A DNA stretch of 64,000 nt, from the NCBI GenBank assembly GCA_963970005.1, contig CAXAMN010026362.1:349771-413770 (forward strand). The letters run 5' to 3'. The DNA comes from Durusdinium trenchii. Its lineage: Eukaryota; Sar; Dinophyceae; Suessiales; Symbiodiniaceae. Positions within the stretch are counted from its first letter, which is position 1, and every line of letters begins with the position of its first letter. Below, piece by piece: positions 1-9,203 of the stretch. The notes under the pieces are model-generated. The model had not been told where the DNA came from. It searched no databases and saw only the letters and a program-made list of their open reading frames with translations. The translations under genes and the position numbers were made by a program.

Positions 1-344
1 AGCTATCAGGGTAGTCGGATCACAACCAGATTCTTGCAAGTTCAACAATGAAGTAGGAAAAGCACTCCAAGTTGATGAGCTATCAAATGAGGCTCTTTTC
101 GAGTCATCACATCTTCCACCTTTTAACATGTTTTCCAGCGAGGATCTGTGTGCATCTTTGGAACGTGGCAAAGAAATTGCAAAGAAAAATATATCATTAT
201 ATACGTTTAAAAACAAAGTAATAACAATAATAGATAATAAATAAGAATAAAATCGAAAGCACGGGTATAATTCTATAACTATATGGTTTTAAAAACTAGC
301 AGGGGGCCGAAAGGCGGTTTCGTGTTTCTGATCTTTGCGCTATT
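1..344. other. AT-rich stretch without recognisable gene
   Basis: No convincing exon or repeat is visible. The sequence becomes strongly AT-rich from about 170 to 290. It may be an intron or intergenic sequence upstream of the first coiled-coil exon at 603. Confidence 0.5.
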
Positions 345-545
345 AGAAACAAGAAGCTTGTAGTAACAAGTGCCACGCTAGTAGTAACAAGTGCCTTACT
401 AGTAGTAACAAAGAAGCAGCTATTAGAATTTCATTTTAATAGCTTTTTTGTTACTACTAGTAAGGCACCTGTTACTAGTAGCGTGGCACTTGTTACTACA
501 AGCGTGGCACTTGTTACTACAAGCGTGGCACTTGTTACTATTACA
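345..545. repeat. Modular CTACTAG-type repeat, long inverted repeat
   Basis: The left arm (about 345-428) carries words such as TAACAAGTGCCACG and TAACAAGTGCCTTA joined by CTAGTAG. The right arm (about 437-545) carries the same words in reverse complement, including AAGGCACCTGTTACTAG and GCGTGGCACTTGTTACTA. The arms meet at a short AT-rich centre (TTAGAATTTCATTTTAATAG). The transcript could fold into a hairpin with arms of roughly 75 nt. Confidence 0.85.
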
Positions 546-602
546 ATTTAATACACCTTTCATGTTTCGCACCACCGCCTTTTCGGCCCCTTTCGGTGCC
601 AG

Positions 603-680
603 GCATCGCAGCAGCGCCTCCGACTGCGGCGGGAAGAGCTGCAGCTCTCCGCGGTGTCAGGGCGACTCCGGCGCCAAGAG
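603..680 (+). CDS. Coiled-coil exon (26 codons)
   Basis: The exon follows the acceptor GGTGCCAG and ends at GAG before the donor GTGACT. It has 26 whole codons (phase 0 to 0). The protein is rich in Arg, Gln, Glu and Leu (starts ASQQRLRLRREELQLS), as in an alpha-helical coiled coil. It joins in phase to the next exon at 884 across a 203-nt intron. That intron contains a GTTGGAGGCCATCG module. No family is recognised. Confidence 0.55.
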
Positions 681-883
681 GTGACTCCGAGCGGACTTCG
701 TATGGGTCTCTTTGAACAAAAGAAAACGATGGATTGCGAGTAGGTTGGAGGCCATCGCTAGTAGGTTCGAGTGTTAGAAGTCATTCACTTTCACAGGAGA
801 ACGTGTCTGAATGCAGTATTGACACGCTTCCCCCAAAAACTGAAACACCGAAAGCGATGACGGTTGGAACTTTGCCCCCGTAG

Positions 884-1032
884 GCGATCTTGGAGGCTTC
901 CGCCTTTGAAGACGAAGCTCAAGTGGCCCAGCGCCTGCAGGACGAGTCGCTGGCGGCGCTGCAACAGGAGCGCCAGCGCCGACTTCGTCTTCGGCTCGGT
1001 CGGTCTCGGCGCGAGCGACCGGCGTCCGACTG
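884..1032 (+). CDS. Coiled-coil exon (about 49 codons)
   Basis: The exon starts after CCCCCGTAG in phase 0, matching the end of the exon at 603-680. It encodes an Ala/Glu/Gln/Arg-rich helix (EDEAQVAQRLQDESLAALQQ at residues 9-28) followed by a basic stretch. The most likely donor is GTAGGC at 1033; a second GT lies at 999. It appears to belong to the same gene as the exon before it. No homologue is recognised. Confidence 0.5.
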
Positions 1033-2860
1033 GTAGGCGGAGTGAGTGTTCAGAGCGATCTGATTCACTGGATTGGAGGTCTTTCGAAAGCTTCAGCTTA
1101 GAATATGGACCTTCAAAAGCTTAAGAAAGGATGGAAAGAAGAGTCGAAGTCTAAAGGAGCAAAGAAGAAACAAAAGAGACGATCGCGTGTTTGATGGATC
1201 AACCGCCTGGGTGGAATGCGTTGTCCTGGCGCATTACTTATTTATTCGATTGATCAGGATGGATCTTGGTTCCTGTTGGGCAACCCCGTCAGAACACCGA
1301 GCATGCAGGGAAATCGTCCACCAAATGTGTGAGGGAAATCCTCATATTCCCCAAGGCACGAACAGGATCTAGAGGGAGCACACTCACCGCACACGAACAT
1401 AGAGTTCACTCCACCTATGTAGCTGGGTGACAGCAGTGTGGTAAGACGAGAAGCTGAATCAGATGCCCTTGCTGATGCACCCTCACAGGATCCTTTGGGC
1501 CTATCGAGAGGTTGGTGGACAGGTTTCCGATGTACATCAGACGTGAACGATTCAAGCCGAGGACGGTGCTTGATCGATTGAACGCTTCCTTTGCCAAGGT
1601 CATGCATAGACAGGTGCCTGATCGATCGTGCCATCCTGAGTGCTTCACGGCCCACGTTCAAAGTGCCTTCGCCAACAACGGTGCCAAATTTCGCACCAGA
1701 CATTCAATGTGATTCCGCGTGCCAAATCCTGCCTCCCGGACGACGTTGCGCGAGTCCTTCGACATCCAGCACCAGTCGGCAACGTCATCAAAGATTCAAG
1801 TCAGAGAAGAACCGCTACTAGGTTGGAGGCCATCGCCATTAGGTTGGAGGCCATCTCTATTGGGTTGGAGGCCATCATTGCTATTGGTAACCTCAAAAGG
1901 CTTTGCGCCTCTGAGTTTTTTGCGGCTGATGAAGGAGACCGTGAGCAAAGTCAGAGCGCTCGGGCAATGACGCCCTTCTGAACCTTGTCGCCTTGTGGTT
2001 CAAAGACCGCCGACGAATTCTCAAACAGGAGAGGGCGTGTCCAGGCACTGCTGTTTGAGCCGTTGTAACTGCGGAGTGCCAATGCCAGCACGCTGAGTGC
2101 GTTGTCATCCAAGAAAATTGTGCCGAATCGCAATTCACGCGTGGGCTGGCCACGGCTTTGTGCAGTTGCAGATCATCCAGTGGAGCACAGATGGGTGCAT
2201 GAAACACGTGCCGGAGTGGTGCGACGAGTGGCAGGAGGCAGTGAGTCTTAGGTGATATAAAGGGCATGCGGATGCCATACAGTGCAGAGCGTCGCCGCAA
2301 CAAGGAGGAGGCAGGACTCTAGGGCTTGTGGTCATAAGGTGCTTGCCGCCTCATGCAAGGGGAGCTCAGGCTTCAACGGTTGGTAGGTTGGGTAGATGGG
2401 CAACACAAAGTCATAGGAAAAGAATCGAGGGTAGAATTCACAACTGTCTAGAAGAAAAAAACATTGTTGATTCAGAGTGCAATTGGGCTTCAGCGGTGTT
2501 GGGGCCTTTTGTCGCCAAGCACAACAAGCGAGTGCATTCAGCGGACAGCACGGAGTGCTCCAGGCACAAAATTGACTCTTTGCCAGTGCCCGAATTATTT
2601 GCGACTGAGAGGAAACTACTAGCCAAAGACTTCATGGCAACCAAATGTTTACAGCATGCAGTATGCTTGCATATTAGGCAAGTCCGCAAGAATGCTTTAT
2701 TCTTCACCTCGCCTCCAGTCTTATGATCCGGACAAAAAACAAACAACCTTGCGTACAAGGAAAACACGACAGAATCCACAAAGGTCAAAAGAGTGAGCCA
2801 AAGAAGGAATGACCAAAAGCCACATAGACCAATCGACCGTGGTCACCGACCACCTGCCAG
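1033..2860. other. Intron or intergenic stretch, few signals
   Basis: The only clear elements are three GTTGGAGGCCATC-type modules at about 1822-1885. An open stretch ending in ATTCAA before GTCAGA at about 1800 could be a small exon, but all frames are open there and I could not choose. Long open frames on both strands overlap each other and look non-coding. Confidence 0.4.
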
Positions 2861-3047
2861 GAGTACATGGACACCGACCAGCTTCTCTCGGAGCTGCACA
2901 GCGAGACTCGTGCGTTGGCCTTGTCCAAGGCTGAGCTCTACGCCTGGCAGACGCGGAAGCGAACACGAGACCAGCAGCTGAAAGTGCTCCAGCAGGACGA
3001 GACCGGCCAAGGCTTGATGTTCCACAAAAAGCACCTCACAAGGAAAA
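2861..3047 (+). CDS. Coiled-coil exon with Trp and Tyr
   Basis: The exon follows the acceptor CACCTGCCAG and opens with Glu-Tyr-Met-Asp. The helix (TDQLLSELHSETRALALSKA, then a KRTRDQQLKVLQQDE segment) is charged and heptad-like. A GT donor (GTATGG) lies at 3048. Earlier GC donors near 3006-3012 are also possible, so the 3' end is uncertain. It probably belongs to the same coiled-coil gene as the exons at 603 and 884. Confidence 0.55.
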
Positions 3048-3141
3048 GTATGGTAGTGTGGTATCCCATAATCGTGTCATGTCCTGTCTCTTCGTGCCTG
3101 GATCACAGCTAGTTTCCTGGGCCGTTGTTGCGCTCCGCCAG

Positions 3142-3210
3142 GAGCTCTCTGCGATGGAGGGCGGCCGCGAAGCACAGCTGAAGAGCAGCCGCGCCAGGCG
3201 AATTCGGAGG
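3142..3210 (+). CDS. Short basic coiled-coil exon (23 codons)
   Basis: The acceptor is GCTCCGCCAG and the donor is GGAGG before GTGACC. It is 69 nt with phase 0 at both ends. The peptide starts ELSAMEGGREAQLKSS and ends in RARRIRR. Composition and splice style match neighbouring exons. Function is unknown. Confidence 0.5.
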
Positions 3211-4243
3211 GTGACCTGCTTGGTCCAGGTGAACGCTCCAAGATTCTCAAAATCCACGTGTTGCATGCGAAGTGTTTGGAGAGCAAGAATGATATTATAT
3301 TGTGTTTTGTTTGTGAGAAAGTTGCGCATTGGAATTTCCGTTGAGATGAGTTTATGCCCAAGCAGCATGCACACCTGGCAGAATTTTCGTTGCTCCATGA
3401 GCCCAGACCTTTTGGATGGCTCTCAATCTGCAGACCATCTTCTCCTGACAACATCAATCCGGCTCAACACCACATCACATCCATCCATGGAACACGCCTG
3501 GAAAAATTGGCAAAACGCGGAACACTTGGGGGATCCTTCTGTGACCTCCTATCCCTTCTCACTTGACGAAGGTGCTTTGGCGCCAAGGGTTTTGCCGGCG
3601 CTTTTGGACCGTGCAACCCACCATGAAGTTTCATCCCAGGTTGCGCCAGTACACAAAAATCTTCCACGGCAACTGTTGTTGCCCCAAACAGTCTGTCTAT
3701 TTTGAGCCAAATCCATCCTCCTCCAGGTGTATGGCTGAAGCTGCTGCTTGTCACGCAGCAGTTGAACAGTCCGAGGCAGGCAAACGGTGCCTTCGGAGTG
3801 CAGCGAAGCGGTGTGGTCATAGGTCGTTTATTCTAGATCTGTTGAATCGCAGCTTGGAAAGCGGGGCCGCACGTGTAGACCCACGGCAAGAGCAGGCGTA
3901 GCATGGTGTGCCGAAATCGTTAGCAGTTAGCGTACTTTGTGCAGGGCAGATGCCCACACAGTTCAACACAAGGTTCATATCGCAGGCTTAGGCTTGTTAA
4001 GTAAACCCAGTATTGGACACTGCCGATCCTATACGTGTTTGCCTCATGCAGCTTGCCTTGCATGGTACTTATCGGCAAGTGATTGGGTTGTGGAGTACAT
4101 GATAAAAAGGGAGTAGCAGTAGAATATACCCTGAGCCTGGCTTCAATAGGAGTGAAGGATTCTGAAGGATGGGCATACAAGGTGGTGTTTGTTTCATGAA
4201 AAAGCAAGTCTTTCCTCGAGAACATCCTGCACCAGTTGCCACG

Positions 4244-4271
4244 CGCGCGCGCGCGTGTGTGTGTGTGTGTG
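4244..4271. repeat. (GC)n(GT)n dinucleotide tract
   Basis: GC dinucleotides run directly into GT dinucleotides just upstream of a TTGCAG that could serve as an acceptor. Confidence 0.8.
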
Positions 4272-4369
4272 TTGCAGGTTTTTGAACAAATGCAACTTGA
4301 GCTGTGTTTGTTGCTTCAGCGGCTGGCCTTTTAGCACGGTCGGACACCCAAGAACGTCCAAATTGCCAG

Positions 4370-4414
4370 GAAGCGCGCCGTGCACTGGCAGAGGCATTGC
4401 AGATGAAGGCTGCA
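4370..4414 (+). CDS. Short coiled-coil exon with possible GC donor
   Basis: After the acceptor AATTGCCAG the frame reads EARRALAEALQMKAA, a clear amphipathic helix. It is 45 nt in phase 0 if the intron starts GCAAGC. The frame stays open further downstream, so the donor is uncertain. GC donors are known in dinoflagellates. Confidence 0.45.
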
Positions 4415-4560
4415 GCAAGCAAAAACGATCAAGAACAGACGGCCTATTGGACCCCAAGCAATCAAAGCTGGATGACCAAAGCATCTCGAACACTTCCACT
4501 TGAAGGCTTCCTCATGGCTGTTGCTTTCTCACGAAAGGCTCCATTCGACTGTTCTCGAAG

Positions 4561-4690
4561 AAAGCCTAGCGATGGCCTCCGCCCTACTAGCGATGGCCTC
4601 CAACCTAGGCTTCTTGCTATTAGTAGTAATGGTCTTCAACTTAGTAGCATTCTTGCTAGTATAAGGCCAGGAGCCCCCGTTCGTAGCGTC
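4561..4690. repeat. Modular repeat cluster
   Basis: Words in the reverse sense (GCGATGGCCTCCAACCTA, AGGCCAGGAGCCCC) alternate with TAG/TAGTAG hinges. The cluster lies between the coiled-coil exons at 4370 and 4734. Confidence 0.75.
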
Positions 4691-4733
4691 CTCTTGTTCG
4701 CCTCTTTGGCCTCGTTCGTTTCGACCTCGCCAG

Positions 4734-4819
4734 GCCGAGGCCGCTCGGCGCCTGCAGGGAGAGATCGCCTCGTGCGAAGCTCGGGTGCGTGGCATGGAGG
4801 CGAAGGCCGACCACGCCAG
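4734..4819 (+). CDS. Coiled-coil exon
   Basis: After the acceptor CCTCGCCAG the frame reads AEAARRLQGEIASCEARVRG followed by MEAKADHAR. An in-frame stop follows at 4830, so an intron must begin before it. GCGCGG at 4820 is a plausible GC donor. It is rich in G/C at third codon positions, like its neighbours. Confidence 0.5.
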
Positions 4820-4918
4820 GCGCGGACGCTGAGGGCGCGGGTGATGCGACGGAGGGTGAGACGCTGACGGCGGGTGAAGCGTAACTCATGGGCCAAACAG
4901 TGGGTGATGTCGATGTGA

Positions 4919-5075
4919 GGTCTTAGCTTCTTCCTCTTCCTAGTACGCGATGCACTTGTTCCTAATAGCTTCTTGTTACTAGTAGTAAAGCACTTGTTAC
5001 TGTTACTAGTAGCGATGCACTTGTTCCTAATAGCTTCCTGTTCCTAGTAAGCGATGCACTTGTTACTAGAAGCAG
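4919..5075. repeat. Modular repeat cluster
   Basis: Copies of GCGATGCACTTGTTACTA and AGCTTCTTGTTACTAGTAG occur. The cluster is all in the reverse sense. Confidence 0.75.
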
Positions 5076-5589
5076 GTCGAAACTAAGTCGCTTTGGAATC
5101 CTGACATTCGGGGCACAGTTACCCATGGGCCCTCGTTCGTTGTTTGATGGGTGATTTCGCGGATGGGTCGGAAAGTGGGTAGGCTCTGTGAAAAGGGTTT
5201 GTTGGAATTCAGGTGCCTTCCATTTTTGTGCTTTATATACAAGTCGTTGAGGTGGATGTGACACAATCCACTAGGCACTTTAGAAGAGAAAAAGCAACAA
5301 AACAAAGCCCGGGCCTCCATTTGCAGGCTTTAACTAGCACCTTGGTGGGGCAGCAAACGGTTCAAAAAAGAAAAACACCTTCAGAGCTGAAATTATCCAA
5401 TGACACTTCAGGTTTGATTCGATAGCTTTCAGAATGGGTTCCTAGGCAACTCACTGGCACATGATTTTCCACATGATGGCACATGGAATCCGTTTGAAAT
5501 CTGGTAGGTCACCGCTTTAGTCACCTCAAAACAACAGAATTCCTTTGCTGTGGCCAGATGCAAGTCTTGCATTTTGGGCCACGGTCCAG

Positions 5590-5621
5590 GGAGGCAGCGG
5601 GAACTTCCGCAAAGCCCTTCG
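5590..5621 (+). CDS. Possible kinase glycine-rich-loop exon
   Basis: After the acceptor ACGGTCCAG the frame reads GGSGNFRKAL. This resembles the G-x-G-x-F-x-x-[VA] nucleotide-binding loop of protein kinases. A GC donor (GCTAGT) would lie inside a modular repeat. The exon at 5700 is phase-compatible, but I could not join it in phase to the VAIK exon at 9153. The identification is therefore tentative. Confidence 0.3.
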
Positions 5622-5699
5622 GCTAGTAGCGATGACCTCCAACCTAATCCGCTTCGCTTCCAACTCAGGCTCAAAGCAATCAATTTTGGCCCCTAGCAG

Positions 5700-5753
5700 T
5701 TGGCCAGTTGGGCGGGCCCTGCGACTCGATCGTGCGACTCACGAAGAACTACG
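5700..5753 (+). CDS. Candidate exon, charged helix
   Basis: The acceptor is CCCTAGCAG. The frame reads WPVGRALRLDRATHEELR and then meets GTTGCG as a possible donor. It could be kinase beta-2/beta-3 sequence (an A-x-D-R-x-T-x-E-E pattern) or another coiled-coil exon. A second frame is also open here. Confidence 0.3.
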
Positions 5754-5800
5754 GTTGCGATTTCAGCAGCTCTGAAACGCTGAATTTTCTGAGGGTATTG

Positions 5801-5893
5801 CTACTAGGAGCCAGAAGCTACTAGGAACAAGGATGCTACGAACGGGGCTCCTGGCCTTAATACTAGGAGCAAGGACACTACTAGTGACAAGAG
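5801..5893. repeat. Modular repeat cluster
   Basis: Forward words include GAGCAAGGACACTACTAG, a GGGCTCCTGGCCTTA word and GAACAAGGATG variants. Confidence 0.75.
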
Positions 5894-6430
5894 GTCCATC
5901 CAAGAACCGAGTCCTGAAAGCAATTCTTCCAAGAACCTAGCAAACCTAGCAAAGGGTTCAAGCCTTCTTTCATCCACAGCTTCAAATTTGTAGCCGTTTT
6001 TGGGAAACCAAGGCTTAGCCTTTTTGGTGTTTGCCGTTTTTTTTGTTAGCTCGATTCGCAGGGTGCCCATCTGAGCTGAACCGCCCTAAACTTGGGCGGC
6101 GCTTCAAAGGGCTCCGTGTGACACTGGTCAAAGACCAGGTGTCACGAGGAGGGGCACCATGTTTTTAAGGCCCTCGTGCACCTTCATTTTGGTTGAAAAA
6201 GGAAAGAAGGAGTTTCTGAAAGGAGTTTCACAACGTTGCTGTTCCATCTCAATATCACCAAATCAACCAACCGATATGCCCAACGAACAAGACACAAAAA
6301 TTAAAGCAACATAAAGAGAGAGATGAACATGGAGACAGACTACTTTGAACGTCACTTCTCTTTTTCTCTGGTCCAGTTCTCCTTATTTTGCTTCGCGCCT
6401 TGGGCGCAAATACCCATGGCGGTTCTCCAG

Positions 6431-6493
6431 GGTGTGCGGGGCTTGTTGCAGCGGCGGGGGATGCCGCAGCTCCCACTGAGGCCGGACAGAAAG
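6431..6493 (+). CDS. Candidate exon (21 codons)
   Basis: The acceptor is GGTTCTCCAG and the donor is AAAG before GTCCAG. It is 63 nt with phase 0 at both ends. The peptide is basic and proline-containing (RGLLQRRGMPQLPLRPDRK). It could belong to the coiled-coil gene upstream or the kinase gene downstream. Confidence 0.35.
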
Positions 6494-7196
6494 GTCCAGT
6501 TCTAGCGATAGCCTCCAACCTAATAGCTTCTTGCTACTCGTTCTGTTTTATTCCTTCGGCGTGACGTAATTTACTTCAGACGAATCTACTGGCATTTGGA
6601 GGGAGGAACTCCCAGAGAGGAATCAAAATTCCGACCTCTCTAAAGGGTATGTGCGAGGGGGTGTCCTATTACATGGGATACTGTTCTGGGCATACTCTAC
6701 CTTCCCCCACGCTTCCCCCGAAAAATATTGCAATATTCTTTAGTTAAAGAAGCAAGAATTCAAGCATGCCTGGCATTGCCAGCTAATTCCAGACAATGAT
6801 CATCCAGGCGTCAAATGTAGCACCACAAAAATTGCAGAATCTCTGATCCGATTGGCTTTCATTGCATCCTGGTGGGGACCCAACTAACAGGCGAAAATGG
6901 AGACCCGTGAGGAAGCAAAAACTGTGCACAGCCCAAAGAGGACCAGAAATGAACCCCTTCAGCAAGGTCGATTCACGCAAGTGTTCACCAAATATCATCG
7001 ACGTACTAGTATCAATCTACTGAGACTAAGAAATGAATGGTGCGTGTTCAACATGGCATGTTCTTTTTGCTTCAGAAGGGGTGAGCGTTCAATCCTTAGC
7101 CAAAAGAAGCCTTTGCATCTTTTTGTCAGGGTACAACAAATATCAACATATAGGATAGGATAGGAAGAAGGTGCAAGGGCTTTTAGAGGTCCAAAA
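6494..7196. other. No recognisable gene
   Basis: No exon with convincing splice sites and composition is visible. Open frames here are short and overlap on both strands. Confidence 0.4.
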
Positions 7197-7532
7197 GAAG
7201 AATCAAACCCAAGGAGGCCATCGGTAGGTTGGAGGCCATGGCTATTAGAAGCAAAGAAGCTAGCAGCTACTAGTAACAAAGGGCATCGCTACTAGGAGCA
7301 AGGACGCTACCAGTAGCTCCTGGCCTTACTACCAGTAACCAGAAGCTACTAGGTTGGAGGCCATTGCTAGAAACAAAGAAAAGGCCACACGTTCAACCAA
7401 GGGCTCCTGGCATCGCTACTAGAAGCCTTACTACTAGGAACAAGGGCGCTACTAGGAGCAAAGGGCATCGCTACTAGGAACAAGAAGGCTACTAGGAACA
7501 AGTGCATCGCTTCTAGTAACAAGTGCCTTACT
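7197..7532. repeat. Large modular repeat array up to an assembly gap
   Basis: At least a dozen forward modules (GAGCAAGGACG, GAACAAGAAG, GAGCAAAGGGCATCG, TAACAAGTGCCTTA) are joined by CTACTAG. The array runs straight into the N gap. Confidence 0.85.
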
Positions 7533-8338
7533 NNNNNNNNNNNNNNNNNNNNNNNNNNNNNNNNNNNNNNNNNNNNNNNNNNNNNNNNNNNNNNNNNNNN
7601 NNNNNNNNNNNNNNNNNNNNNNNNNNNNNNNNNNNNNNNNNNNNNNNNNNNNNNNNNNNNNNNNNNNNNNNNNNNNNNNNNNNNNNNNNNNNNNNNNNNN
7701 NNNNNNNNNNNNNNNNNNNNNNNNNNNNNNNNNNNNNNNNNNNNNNNNNNNNNNNNNNNNNNNNNNNNNNNNNNNNNNNNNNNNNNNNNNNNNNNNNNNN
7801 NNNNNNNNNNNNNNNNNNNNNNNNNNNNNNNNNNNNNNNNNNNNNNNNNNNNNNNNNNNNNNNNNNNNNNNNNNNNNNNNNNNNNNNNNNNNNNNNNNNN
7901 NNNNNNNNNNNNNNNNNNNNNNNNNNNNNNNNNNNNNNNNNNNNNNNNNNNNNNNNNNNNNNNNNNNNNNNNNNNNNNNNNNNNNNNNNNNNNNNNNNNN
8001 NNNNNNNNNNNNNNNNNNNNNNNNNNNNNNNNNNNNNNNNNNNNNNNNNNNNNNNNNNNNNNNNNNNNNNNNNNNNNNNNNNNNNNNNNNNNNNNNNNNN
8101 NNNNNNNNNNNNNNNNNNNNNNNNNNNNNNNNNNNNNNNNNNNNNNNNNNNNNNNNNNNNNNNNNNNNNNNNNNNNNNNNNNNNNNNNNNNNNNNNNNNN
8201 NNNNNNNNNNNNNNNNNNNNNNNNNNNNNNNNNNNNNNNNNNNNNNNNNNNNNNNNNNNNNNNNNNNNNNNNNNNNNNNNNNNNNNNNNNNNNNNNNNNN
8301 NNNNNNNNNNNNNNNNNNNNNNNNNNNNNNNNNNNNNN
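7533..8338. other. Assembly gap (806 N)
   Basis: A run of N. Both flanks are modular repeat, in forward sense on the left and reverse sense on the right. The missing part is probably repeat array, possibly a large inverted repeat. An exon of the kinase gene could also be hidden here. Confidence 0.95.
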
Positions 8339-8445
8339 ACTACTAGCGTGGCACCTGTTACTAGAAGCTTATTGTTTCTAGTAGCTTCTTGTTACTACTA
8401 GTAAGGCACCTGTTACTAGTAGCGTGGCACTTGTTACTACAAGCA
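8339..8445. repeat. Modular repeat cluster right of the gap
   Basis: Reverse-sense words GCGTGGCACCTGTTACTAG and AAGGCACCTGTTACTAG occur. They are the same words as in the inverted repeat at 345-545. Confidence 0.8.
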
Positions 8446-9152
8446 AAGGAATCTAAAAGGGGGGGGAAGATAGTTGGCCAAAACATGCCAGGAGCCCCGA
8501 ACGTAGCGTCCTTGCTCCGTTCGTAGGGGGGGAAGATAGTGGGCCTCAAAGGACATAGACTAGTTGGAGACTACCCTGGGAATTTTGGAGCCAAGATGTA
8601 TGGCAAGTCATCATCCAGGAAGGATAACAAACTAGTTTTGAAGAGCACTTGAGAATCCGTGAGTCTTTCCCTTCTGCTTTTTCGGGTGCTCGGTGAAAAC
8701 CGTTCTCACCCTTCAGGGATCTTCAGGACAAGGTCAGAACCAGGTGTACGACCTGAGAACAACGTGTTGGTTCTGATGGGATGGCCTGGTTGGATGAGAT
8801 GGTCACCTGCTCAGATGCGTCCACAAGCCAAATCCATGCACGATCGTGACCAGCGTGCTCTCACACCCAGCTGGTTTGAAGCAGCTGGTTTGGATGATGT
8901 TGTGTTTTCCTGTGGGTTGTTATTGAATGTATTGGCCATGGTTGACAAGTCCTTTGACCCCGTTCATTCACCATTGCATGGTTCCTTTCCGGGACCATAC
9001 CTTATCCCTTGAACCATTCCATGTTGAAAGTACCCATCCCTTTCTCCGCAGATTCGCACTGGATCCACAAAAACCCAAACACCAAACGGTGACCGGACAT
9101 CTCATCTCAAGATCGCCTTTTTCGGTCGTTGGTGTTTTCTCGTTGCTTCCAG

Positions 9153-9203
9153 GTGGCGATCAAGCTCATGGGAGAGGAGGCTGTGGCCACCCACCGGGAG
9201 TTT
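9153..9203 (+). CDS. Kinase exon: VAIK, start of alphaC
   Basis: The acceptor is GTTGCTTCCAG and the donor GTGCCT. It is 51 nt, phase 0 to 0. The peptide is VAIKLMGEEAVATHREF. The Lys of VAIK is the ATP-anchoring residue of subdomain II. Confidence 0.85.

Noticed and set aside
4189..4503. Cys-rich open frame RVCVCVCC
   Set aside because: It is translated GT microsatellite and overlaps a better short exon at 4370.
7523..8401. 292-codon open frame across the N gap
   Set aside because: It consists almost entirely of undetermined bases.
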